Below, one piece after another: positions 1 through 5,063 of a stretch of 5,063 nt of DNA. The translations under genes and the position numbers were made by a program. Numbering within the stretch: the first letter of the stretch is position 1; each line of letters starts with the position of its first letter. This stretch comes from CAZTGZ01 sp044339595 (lineage in GTDB: Bacteria; Bacteroidota; Bacteroidia; NS11-12g; UBA9320), in NCBI GenBank assembly GCA_044339595.1, contig JBIIVF010000164.1, positions 1 through 5,063 of the forward strand, read 5' to 3'. The notes under the pieces were generated by a model that worked only from the letters and a program-made list of their open reading frames with translations, was not told the origin of the DNA and made no database searches.

Positions 1-2
1 TT

Positions 3-1259
3 GCGATTATTTTCACAACTCCTCATGATCAATCCACTTTCATTTACTCAATAAAGATTTTCGAATTCTGGAGTGACGGAATTTGGGGATTATTGGCGTT
101 TACTGCACAAATGATGTTCATTCTGGTAATGGGGCATGCCCTGGCATTGTCGAAACCGGCAGCCCGATTAATTCAAAATCTGGTCACTTTTTGCACTACA
201 CACGCTAAAGCGGCCTTCACAGTCACCTTAATTACGGTAGTCAGTGGTTTCATAAACTGGGGTTTTGGACTCATATTTGGCGCCATTATGGCCCGAAAGG
301 TCTATGAATTTGGTCAAAAAAATGGCCAACACTTTAATTACCCGTTGTTGGCAGCATGTGGATATACCGGCATGATGGTTTGGCATGGAGGCATTTCGGG
401 CTCTGCGCCTTTAACTGTGGCACAAGCAGGTCATTCGATGGAGGTGCAAATGGGGATATTAGACTTGTCAAAAACAATGTTCTCGGATATGAATTTGGTG
501 GCCACCTTGTTGTGTTTAGTGGCCTTACCTCTTTTTGCTATATGGCTGTCAAAACTGACCTTCCAACCTAAAACCATTGAAATTTCAGAAATACCTAATG
601 ATTCGAAACCGGATACTTTCGACCTAAAAAACAAAGCGGAGCGTTTTGATCAATTTCCTTTTGTGGGTATTTCCATTGGCTCGGCTGTATTACTATTTTG
701 GATATATCGCCTCCTGAATTCGCCCTCTCCCATCAATTTTCTCGGCATAAATACCATTAATTTACTTTTTTTTGCCCTGGCTTTATTGTGTCATGGCTCC
801 TTAAGTTCCTTTATCAAAGCTACCGATGAAGCCATTCGGGGTGCAGGCGGAATCTTAATTCAATTCCCCCTTTACGCGGGCATTATGGGCATTTTGTCCG
901 GTTCCGGATTGTTATATGATTCAGCTACTTTTTTAGTCCAGATCACCAATCAGCATTCTTTTCCGGTACTCTCTTTTTTCAGCGCCGCTATTGTGAATAT
1001 CTTCGTTCCCAGTGGTGGTGGACAATGGCAAATTCAGGGGCCCATTCTGATTGATGCAGCAAAGATATTGGGCGTTGATTTGGGTAAAACAACGATGAGT
1101 CTTGCCTATGGAGATCAACTCACCAATATGCTTCAACCCTTTTGGGCATTGCCGCTGCTATCAGTAACAGGCCTTAAGGCGAAAGATATTCTGCCCTATA
1201 GCATCATGTTTATGCTCATTGGTGCCGTAATCTTCACCCTGGTGCTTATCATGTTTTAG
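3..1259 (+). CDS. atoE: Short-chain fatty acid transporter, AtoE family (5' end outside window)
   Basis: Inner-membrane carrier predicted to import short-chain fatty acids such as acetoacetate or butyrate. The reading frame is open from base 3 with no stop, and the residues before the TTG at 93 (for example FEFWSDGIWGLLAF) fit the family. The true start is therefore upstream and the TTG is internal. The visible part is 418 residues against about 440 for E. coli AtoE, so only a few dozen N-terminal residues seem to be missing. Family hallmarks seen are NWGFG (about 255-269), WHGGISGSAP (about 381-410), the glycine-rich PSGGGQWQIQGP (1008-1043) and the following GDQLTNMLQPFWALP stretch. Many hydrophobic segments run through the whole length. 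The C-terminus is intact and ends in TAG. The next gene begins two bases later, suggesting cotranscription. The usual CoA-transferase partners are not visible here and could lie upstream. The family call is firm; the exact substrate is inferred. Confidence 0.93.
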   Translation, partial: AIIFTTPHDQSTFIYSIKIFEFWSDGIWGLLAFTAQMMFILVMGHALALSKPAARLIQNLVTFCTTHAKAAFTVTLITVVSGFINWGFGLIFGAIMARKVYEFGQKNGQHFNYPLLAACGYTGMMVWHGGISGSAPLTVAQAGHSMEVQMGILDLSKTMFSDMNLVATLLCLVALPLFAIWLSKLTFQPKTIEISEIPNDSKPDTFDLKNKAERFDQFPFVGISIGSAVLLFWIYRLLNSPSPINFLGINTINLLFFALALLCHGSLSSFIKATDEAIRGAGGILIQFPLYAGIMGILSGSGLLYDSATFLVQITNQHSFPVLSFFSAAIVNIFVPSGGGQWQIQGPILIDAAKILGVDLGKTTMSLAYGDQLTNMLQPFWALPLLSVTGLKAKDILPYSIMFMLIGAVIFTLVLIMF

Positions 1260-1261
1260 CC

Positions 1262-2782
1262 ATGTGGAAACATCCAAAATTTTTTCTCTTTCTGATATGC
1301 GGGCTATACCTCCTTCAAACCGCTTGGGTCTGTTTTGATTTCCTTTTTCAGATAACCGATTCTGATCAAACCATTCAATGGTTAGGATTGCATAATTACA
1401 GTCAAGGAATTTATCATGAACCATATTACTATGGTCAGAATTACAATCTCATGGCAGAAGCCTGGCTTGGAATTCCTCTTCATTGGGCAGGGTTCCCCCT
1501 TCAAATTTCATTGGTGATTGCAACTAAACTGCTTTGGACCATCACTACAATTTGGCTTTCCTTCACGTTGTTTAAACGTCAGTTTGTATTTACTGCACTT
1601 GCCGTCCTTGGTTTGAGCATTGCCATGCCGCTCGAATGGCATATACTAACGGGCGTGCCCAGAGGTTTTATTCAAGGCGTTTCTGTGGGTTTGGCGGGCG
1701 TCATCATAGGGTGGAATTACCTGACCAACAAAAAATGGTGGAATCTGGCATTTTCGGTCTTGCTTATGATCAGTGGTGTATTGCTTAATCCAAATGCGGC
1801 TTTGCTTTTCGTGGCTCCCGGTTTATGGATGTTCTTGCATTATAAGATTAAATTGCGTGAAATAGTGATTGCGGTTCTTTCGACTTTACCGCCATTGATT
1901 CTTTACTTCTTAGCATCGAATTTTTATCGTCATCATGCTGATTATGTCTTACATACCACATGGCATTTGCAGTTTACCGTGGATGCATTCTTGGAAAATA
2001 TGGGACATATCGTGTATTTGTTCAAAGGACTATTTCCCTGGATTTATGAGGGGGGGCTTGCCTTCATAGGATTATGGCTTATTTTGATGGGTTTTGCATG
2101 GAAAAAATCTAAAAATCGAGAAAGGATGATTTTGATGGGCATGGTGCTGACACTCGTGGCCACTTTGTTCCTGAATAAACTTACGGATGGATCAGGGAGT
2201 ATCTTTTTCCCCTTTGTCAGAATGTACATCGCTTTGTTTTTTTGGTATTTGGTGCCTGTAATGATGATTGAATCAAAATGGATTCCAACACAAAAAAATC
2301 GTTGGGCAGCTATCTTAATGATGATTTCATTGGCTTCCTTTCTGCTGTTTTTCGCTCTCTACACGCCCAGAAAAAACCGAATCATCAAAACCGGGAAAGG
2401 CACGGTAGACGTGATCTCGGTTAAACAATTAGCGTCTGATTGTGAACATTTGAATACGCTGTTAAGTTCGCAGGGTAAAAATCTGCTGGTTATTTTGGGC
2501 AAATCCGATGCGCATAACTATGGTTGCGCCCCAACAGTATCGACCTTTCATCCTGATTATGAGCGGCGTACCTGGATTTATCATCAATACATCCAGCATC
2601 CGGTGAATCAATGCCTGTTTCTTGACCGCGACAATGTTATTCCCACCGCCATCCGTCGGCACAGAATAAACGCCCGGCTCATTTCTGAAAAACCATATAA
2701 AATATATGCCATTCATGCCCCTGATTTGGATGTTATTTCCCTTTATCAAACATGTGATTGGAGAATTTTGGGCAAAAGATAG
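1262..2782 (+). CDS. Multi-pass membrane protein, GT-C glycosyltransferase-like, function unassigned
   Basis: I do not recognise a named gene. The 506-residue protein has about 11 hydrophobic segments, roughly at residues 6-29, 79-104, 108-124, 136-153, 160-176, 178-193, 200-219, 264-280, 288-305, 314-336 and 348-367. A soluble tail of about 135 residues follows. Directly after the first segment comes D33-S34-D35-Q36, then HEPYYYGQNYN (52-62) and AEAWLGIPL. An acidic motif in the first exported loop, many membrane spans and an exported C-terminal domain are typical of GT-C enzymes of the PMT/ArnT type, which use polyprenyl-phosphate sugars. With an odd number of spans and the N-terminus inside, loop 1 and the tail would both be outside. 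The tail holds four cysteines (394, 422, 451, 498). The ATG lies two bases after the atoE stop with no clear ribosome binding site, so translational coupling is likely. A seven-G run (2050-2056) lies inside the gene. The GT-C assignment is inference from layout; a non-enzymatic membrane protein remains possible. Confidence 0.8.
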   Translation: MWKHPKFFLFLICGLYLLQTAWVCFDFLFQITDSDQTIQWLGLHNYSQGIYHEPYYYGQNYNLMAEAWLGIPLHWAGFPLQISLVIATKLLWTITTIWLSFTLFKRQFVFTALAVLGLSIAMPLEWHILTGVPRGFIQGVSVGLAGVIIGWNYLTNKKWWNLAFSVLLMISGVLLNPNAALLFVAPGLWMFLHYKIKLREIVIAVLSTLPPLILYFLASNFYRHHADYVLHTTWHLQFTVDAFLENMGHIVYLFKGLFPWIYEGGLAFIGLWLILMGFAWKKSKNRERMILMGMVLTLVATLFLNKLTDGSGSIFFPFVRMYIALFFWYLVPVMMIESKWIPTQKNRWAAILMMISLASFLLFFALYTPRKNRIIKTGKGTVDVISVKQLASDCEHLNTLLSSQGKNLLVILGKSDAHNYGCAPTVSTFHPDYERRTWIYHQYIQHPVNQCLFLDRDNVIPTAIRRHRINARLISEKPYKIYAIHAPDLDVISLYQTCDWRILGKR

Positions 2783-2802
2783 ATCCACAAAACCCGTTGA
2801 AC

Positions 2803-2810
2803 TAATTTTG
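2803..2810 (+). promoter_or_regulatory. Bacteroidota-type -7 promoter element before miaE
   Basis: The bases TAATTTTG match the Bacteroidota sigma factor -7 consensus TAnnTTTG exactly. The element ends four bases before the miaE ATG at 2815, so the transcript would begin at or within a few bases of the start codon and have essentially no leader. No TTG -33 box is present at the usual 17-23 bp upstream, which lowers confidence. With only 32 bp between the upstream stop and this ATG, miaE could instead be read through from the upstream gene. Confidence 0.5.
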
Positions 2811-2814
2811 CAAC

Positions 2815-3396
2815 ATGTTAGGTCTAAAACTTCCCACCGACCCTCGTTGGGTCAATATTGCTGAAAAGAGTCTGGAAGAAATTTTAACGGATCACGCGTA
2901 TTGTGAGCAGAAAGCGGCCACCAGTGGCATTTCTCTCATCATACGGTTTCCAGAATTGAAAGCATTGGTCGATGAGGTTACGCCTTTGGTGGCCGAGGAA
3001 TGGGGGCATTTCAGAAAGGTTTTAAAAGAGCTGAATAAAAGAGATTTATCGCTCGGAAAACCTCGAAAAGACGAATATGTAAACAAACTGGCTGCCTTTA
3101 AAAAGAAAGGTGGGAGCAGAAACGATCAACTGCTTGAAGAACTTCTTTTGTGCGCCTTGATAGAAGCTAGAAGCTGTGAAAGATTCAGATTGCTATCACT
3201 GCATATTACAGATGATGACCTCAAGCAGTTCTATCATGAATTTATGGTTTCAGAAGCAGGTCATTACCGCATGTTCATTGATTTAGCAAAAACTTACTGC
3301 GACGCCGAAAAAGTAAAAAGGAGATGGGATGAATTTCTAGCATATGAAGCCGAAATCATCGCCGGTTTGGAATGGCGGAGCGATCGGGTGCATTAA
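2815..3396 (+). CDS. miaE: tRNA-(ms2io6A)-hydroxylase MiaE
   Basis: Predicted cytoplasmic non-haem diiron monooxygenase that uses O2 to hydroxylate the isopentenyl group of ms2i6A at position 37 of tRNAs reading U-initial codons. The 193-residue protein shows the ferritin-like four-helix ligand pattern: E31 in the first helix (DHAYCEQKAA), E62-x-x-H65 in EEWGHF, E117 in LIEARSCERF, and E147-x-x-H150 in SEAGHYRMF. All six expected iron ligands are present, so the enzyme looks intact. The length fits the shorter MiaE forms; the enterobacterial enzyme is longer. The ATG at 2815 is the natural start: it follows a -7 element and gives LPTDPRWVNIAEKSLEEIL, a typical N-terminus of the family. It faces mnmD, another anticodon-loop modification gene, end to end. 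The substrate would be supplied by MiaA and MiaB, which are not in this window. Confidence 0.95.
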   Translation: MLGLKLPTDPRWVNIAEKSLEEILTDHAYCEQKAATSGISLIIRFPELKALVDEVTPLVAEEWGHFRKVLKELNKRDLSLGKPRKDEYVNKLAAFKKKGGSRNDQLLEELLLCALIEARSCERFRLLSLHITDDDLKQFYHEFMVSEAGHYRMFIDLAKTYCDAEKVKRRWDEFLAYEAEIIAGLEWRSDRVH

Positions 3397-3405
3397 GTTC
3401 AACTT

Positions 3406-3447
3406 ACAGTAAACAAGTTTTTCGATCGAAAGCGAGCACTGTTTTTT
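3406..3447 (+). terminator. Possible terminator of miaE with nested palindrome
   Basis: ACAGT (3406-3410) can pair with ACTGT (3438-3442), which runs directly into a T-tract (3442-3447). Between the two arms lies the perfect 12-bp palindrome TTTCGATCGAAA (3420-3431), which can form its own small hairpin with a GATC loop. Position just after the miaE stop and the T-run on the correct side support termination on the plus strand. The outer stem is only 5 bp and AT-rich, so the call is weak. Confidence 0.3.
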
Positions 3448-3448
3448 A

Positions 3449-3470
3449 ACACCGAATTATAAAACGGTGT
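3449..3470. repeat. Inverted repeat ACACCG/CGGTGT in the convergent region
   Basis: ACACCG (3449-3454) and CGGTGT (3465-3470) form a perfect 6-bp stem with a 10-base AT-only loop. A T-run precedes it on the plus strand (3442-3447), but neither strand has a T-run after the stem, so it is not a standard intrinsic terminator. It could help RNA 3'-end stability or bind a protein; there is no direct evidence for either. Confidence 0.4.
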
Positions 3471-3543
3471 AGAAGGTTCAAAGCCATATTGTGCGTTTAT
3501 AAACATCAACATGACGACAATGATGCTCGTTTTATTATCAAGA

Positions 3544-4212
3544 TCAAGGCTTCTCCGCAATGGTCATTTGAATCTTTCCTTGTGGTCCGGGTAAATTGGT
3601 TACCAGGTATCCTATGTCTTTTAAATCGCGTTTAAATTTACCTTGAGCACAATAAGTGGTGAGCAAACCTGCCGGTTTGAGTGAAAGATAACACTTTTTT
3701 AGAATATCAGGTTCCCACATTTCCGGTTGTTTTGAGGGTGCAAAGGCATCAAAAAAAATGACGTCATAGCTCTCTTTCAAAAGCTCTACCGATTGAATGG
3801 ATTGGTTTTCTTTATGAAGGGTAAAAAAATCATGAATGAAGCAGTCTTTTTCCCAGCCTGATTCTCGCATCTTTTTCCACAAGGTTTTCAATTCATCCGC
3901 AACATGGATGGATGCTGCAAATTGCTCATACTCGGATATTTCCAACGGATGCGTCTCGAGGGAATGATAGAAAATTTTCCTTCCATGCTTTTGAGCCCAT
4001 TCGGCGCTGAGCAAGCCGTTTAGTCCGGTTCCCCACCCTATCTCGAGTACTTTCAGTTCATTCGAACGGCATCGGTCCAATCCGTTTTGGATGAAAACAT
4101 ATTGAGATTCTTTTAAAGCACCTTTTCTGGAATGATAGCATTCATCGATATCGGGTCGGTATATAGTCAGGGCTCCGTCGAGTGTTGGAATAAAAATTCG
4201 TTCGTTCAGCAT
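3544..4212 (-). CDS. mnmD: tRNA 5-methylaminomethyl-2-thiouridine methyltransferase MnmD (stand-alone)
   Basis: SAM-dependent methyltransferase predicted to convert nm5(s2)U to mnm5(s2)U at wobble position 34 of tRNA, the last step of the MnmE/MnmG pathway. The 222-residue protein has the Rossmann-type MnmC2/DUF752 domain alone, without the FAD oxidoreductase domain fused to it in E. coli MnmC. Visible motifs are YHSRKGALKES (26-36), SAM motif I EIGWGTGLN (57-65), LETHPLE (85-91) with a probable ribose-binding acid, DAFAPSKQPEMW (155-166) carrying the likely catalytic Asp155, and the C-terminal LPGPQGKIQM (207-216). Motif I has Trp60 where Phe is common. The ATG at 4212 gives a start suited to the family (IPTLDGALTIYRPD). 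The gene converges with miaE and is divergent from the downstream glycosyltransferase, with only 60 bp between the starts. The family call is strong; the exact substrate follows from the family. Confidence 0.92.
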   Translation of the reverse strand: MLNERIFIPTLDGALTIYRPDIDECYHSRKGALKESQYVFIQNGLDRCRSNELKVLEIGWGTGLNGLLSAEWAQKHGRKIFYHSLETHPLEISEYEQFAASIHVADELKTLWKKMRESGWEKDCFIHDFFTLHKENQSIQSVELLKESYDVIFFDAFAPSKQPEMWEPDILKKCYLSLKPAGLLTTYCAQGKFKRDLKDIGYLVTNLPGPQGKIQMTIAEKP

Positions 4213-4216
4213 GCCT

Positions 4217-4244
4217 AAAAATTACTTCTTTGCGAAAATATCAA
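4217..4244 (-). promoter_or_regulatory. Putative mnmD promoter
   Basis: On the minus strand TAATTTTT (4224 to 4217) matches the TAnnTTTG -7 consensus at all but the last base. A TTG (4244 to 4242) lies 17 bp upstream, within the 17-23 bp spacing known for flavobacterial promoters. The -7 element ends four bases before the mnmD ATG, which again predicts a transcript with almost no leader. AT-rich sequence makes chance matches fairly easy. Confidence 0.4.
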
Positions 4245-4263
4245 TGAATATTAATTTTCTTTG
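4229..4263 (+). promoter_or_regulatory. Putative promoter of the GT2 gene
   Basis: TTTG (4229-4232) is a possible -33 box. TTTCTTTG (4256-4263) matches the TAnnTTTG -7 consensus at all but one base, with 23 bp between, at the upper end of the usual spacing. The predicted transcript start falls just before the ATG at 4273. Both boxes sit in copies of an 8-bp direct repeat, TTCTTTGC (4226-4233 and 4257-4264), offset by 31 bp. This promoter overlaps the divergent mnmD promoter. Confidence 0.4.
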
Positions 4264-4272
4264 CACCCGCTT

Positions 4273-4995
4273 ATGACAAAAAAGAAACTTTCACTGGTGA
4301 TTCCTGCTTACAATGAGGAGAGAACCATCCATCTTATTCTGAATAAAATAAAGCAAGTAGAGTTGATGGAAGGAGTTGAAAAAGAACTCATTATCGTGAA
4401 TGATTGTTCTAAGGACGCCACCATTGATGCCGTGAAGAAATACATGGCAGAGAACCCTGACATGCCCATTACGCTTTACTCACATGAGATAAACAAAGGA
4501 AAAGGGGCAGCGTTGCATACCGGCATTCAGCACGCTACCGGCGACTTTGTACTGATTCAGGATGCTGATTTGGAATATGATCCCAGAGAGTACAATGATT
4601 TGTTAAAGCCCATGCTCGAAGGAGAAGCTGATGTCGTTTATGGTTCGAGATTTATGGGCGGAAATCCTCATCGAATTCTCTTTTTCTGGCATACCATCGG
4701 CAACAAGATGCTTACGTTTGCTTCGAATGCGCTCACAAATTTGAATTTGACCGACATGGAAACCTGCTATAAGATGTTTAAGCGGGAAACCATCCAAAGT
4801 CTTCATTTAAAAGAAAAGCGATTCGGATTTGAACCGGAGGTGACTGCCAAAATTTCACGCATTCCAAATATTCGAATTTATGAGATAGGTATCTCCTATT
4901 ACGGAAGAACCTACGAAGAAGGCAAGAAAATTGGTTGGAAAGATGGTTTTCGTGCGATTTGGTGTATTCTGAAATACAATTTGTTTAGTAAGTAA
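4273..4995 (+). CDS. DPM1-like family 2 glycosyltransferase (polyprenyl-phosphate sugar synthase)
   Basis: Predicted cytoplasmic-face enzyme that moves a sugar from a nucleotide donor to a polyprenyl phosphate. The 240-residue protein is a GT-A fold domain throughout: LSLVIPAYNEE (6-16) at the N-terminus, VNDCSKD in strand 2, Q96-D97-A98-D99 with LEYDP as the metal/nucleotide-binding DxD region, YGSRFMGG (123-130), TDMETCYK (160-167), FGFEPEV (184-190) and YYGRTYEEGKKIGWKDG (209-225). The last block is typical of dolichyl-phosphate mannose/glucose synthase-like enzymes. There is no C-terminal transmembrane pair, so membrane contact would be peripheral. I chose the ATG at 4273; the TTG at 4261 is in frame but lies inside the putative -7 element and adds only four residues. 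The donor sugar (mannose, glucose or other) cannot be read from the sequence. Its product could feed a GT-C enzyme such as the one at 1262-2782. Confidence 0.9.
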   Translation: MTKKKLSLVIPAYNEERTIHLILNKIKQVELMEGVEKELIIVNDCSKDATIDAVKKYMAENPDMPITLYSHEINKGKGAALHTGIQHATGDFVLIQDADLEYDPREYNDLLKPMLEGEADVVYGSRFMGGNPHRILFFWHTIGNKMLTFASNALTNLNLTDMETCYKMFKRETIQSLHLKEKRFGFEPEVTAKISRIPNIRIYEIGISYYGRTYEEGKKIGWKDGFRAIWCILKYNLFSK

Positions 4996-5010
4996 AATTC
5001 AGTTCATGTT

Positions 5011-5063
5011 TTGAAACCGAACACCGCAGGTGCAGCCATCGTTTTCTTGCTTGCCTGTTTGGT
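5011..5063 (+). CDS. Possible start of a small lipoprotein gene (3' end outside window)
   Basis: From a TTG at 5011 the frame reads MKPNTAGAAIVFLLACL if TTG is taken as the start, and stays open to the window edge. A lysine, a hydrophobic stretch and LLAC ending at Cys16 resemble a lipoprotein signal peptide and lipobox. It begins 15 bases after the glycosyltransferase stop, so it could be cotranscribed. Doubts are the unusual TTG start and the short visible length. The minus strand also has open frames across this edge, one of which would end near 5001 in a cysteine-containing tail. Function cannot be assigned. Confidence 0.35.
   Translation, partial: MKPNTAGAAIVFLLACL

Larger units (their letters stand above)
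3397..3543. other. Convergent intergenic region between miaE and mnmD
   Basis: These 147 bp separate two genes that converge here. No credible reading frame is seen. The stretch contains a perfect 12-bp palindrome, a 6-bp-stem hairpin and weaker inverted repeats next to T-runs, annotated separately. It probably holds the 3' ends and termination signals of both transcripts, but no single textbook GC-rich stem plus T-tract stands out. Confidence 0.6.

Noticed and set aside
93..95. TTG as the start of the AtoE-family gene
   Set aside because: The frame is open to the window edge, and the 30 codons upstream encode family-like sequence, so the gene starts outside the window.
1161..1424. 87-residue minus-strand open frame spanning the atoE and GT-C-like gene junction
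   Set aside because: It is antisense to two well-supported coding regions and has no recognisable features.
2462..2788. 108-residue open frame on the minus strand
   Set aside because: It lies opposite the C-terminal domain of the membrane protein, has no recognisable domain, and looks like an antisense shadow.
3449..3470. ACACCG/CGGTGT hairpin as an intrinsic terminator
   Set aside because: No T-run follows the stem on either strand; it is kept only as an inverted repeat.
3504..3534. Short inverted repeats CATCA/TGATG and ACGA/TCGT followed by T-rich sequence as a terminator
   Set aside because: The stems are only 4-5 bp, mutually exclusive and AT-rich, and the T-rich tail is on the plus strand, the wrong side for mnmD.
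4261..4263. TTG as the start of the GT2 gene
   Set aside because: It overlaps the putative -7 element and adds only MHPL before an ATG that gives a standard GT2 N-terminus.
5006..5014. ATG at 5006 as the start of a downstream gene
   Set aside because: It reaches a TGA stop after one further codon.

Overview
The window looks like a chromosomal segment of a Bacteroidota bacterium, probably a flavobacterium-like one. The evidence is indirect. The DNA is moderately AT-rich, no start codon has a clear Shine-Dalgarno sequence, and TAnnTTTG-type -7 elements lie within a few bases of start codons. The tRNA-modification enzymes are of the kinds common in that phylum (a short MiaE and a stand-alone MnmD). 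No rRNA, tRNA, CRISPR array, insertion sequence or phage gene is visible. Genes are densely packed.

Layout, left to right. (1) Positions 3-1259 (+) hold most of a short-chain fatty acid transporter of the AtoE family, whose 5' end lies outside the window. (2) Two bases later, at 1262-2782 (+), a multi-pass membrane protein begins. It has a GT-C glycosyltransferase-like layout, with an acidic DSD motif in the first exported loop and a C-terminal soluble domain. It is the least understood gene here. (3) miaE lies at 2815-3396 (+), a diiron tRNA hydroxylase acting at A37, with a -7 promoter element ending four bases before its ATG. (4) A 147-bp convergent intergenic region (3397-3543) contains several inverted repeats. 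(5) mnmD lies at 3544-4212 (-), a stand-alone SAM-dependent methyltransferase acting on the wobble uridine U34. (6) A 60-bp divergent promoter region (4213-4272) follows. (7) A DPM1-like family 2 glycosyltransferase lies at 4273-4995 (+), probably making a polyprenyl-phosphate sugar. (8) The last ~53 bases may be the start of a small lipoprotein gene.

Two functional themes recur. miaE and mnmD both modify the tRNA anticodon loop (positions 37 and 34). The GT-C-like membrane protein and the DPM1-like transferase are the two halves of a typical lipid-linked sugar pathway: one makes a polyprenyl-P-sugar and the other uses it outside the cytoplasmic membrane. The second link is inferred from family and proximity only. 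I see no strong evidence for a novel multi-gene system. The best candidates for follow-up are the unassigned GT-C-like protein and the apparently leaderless promoter arrangement.
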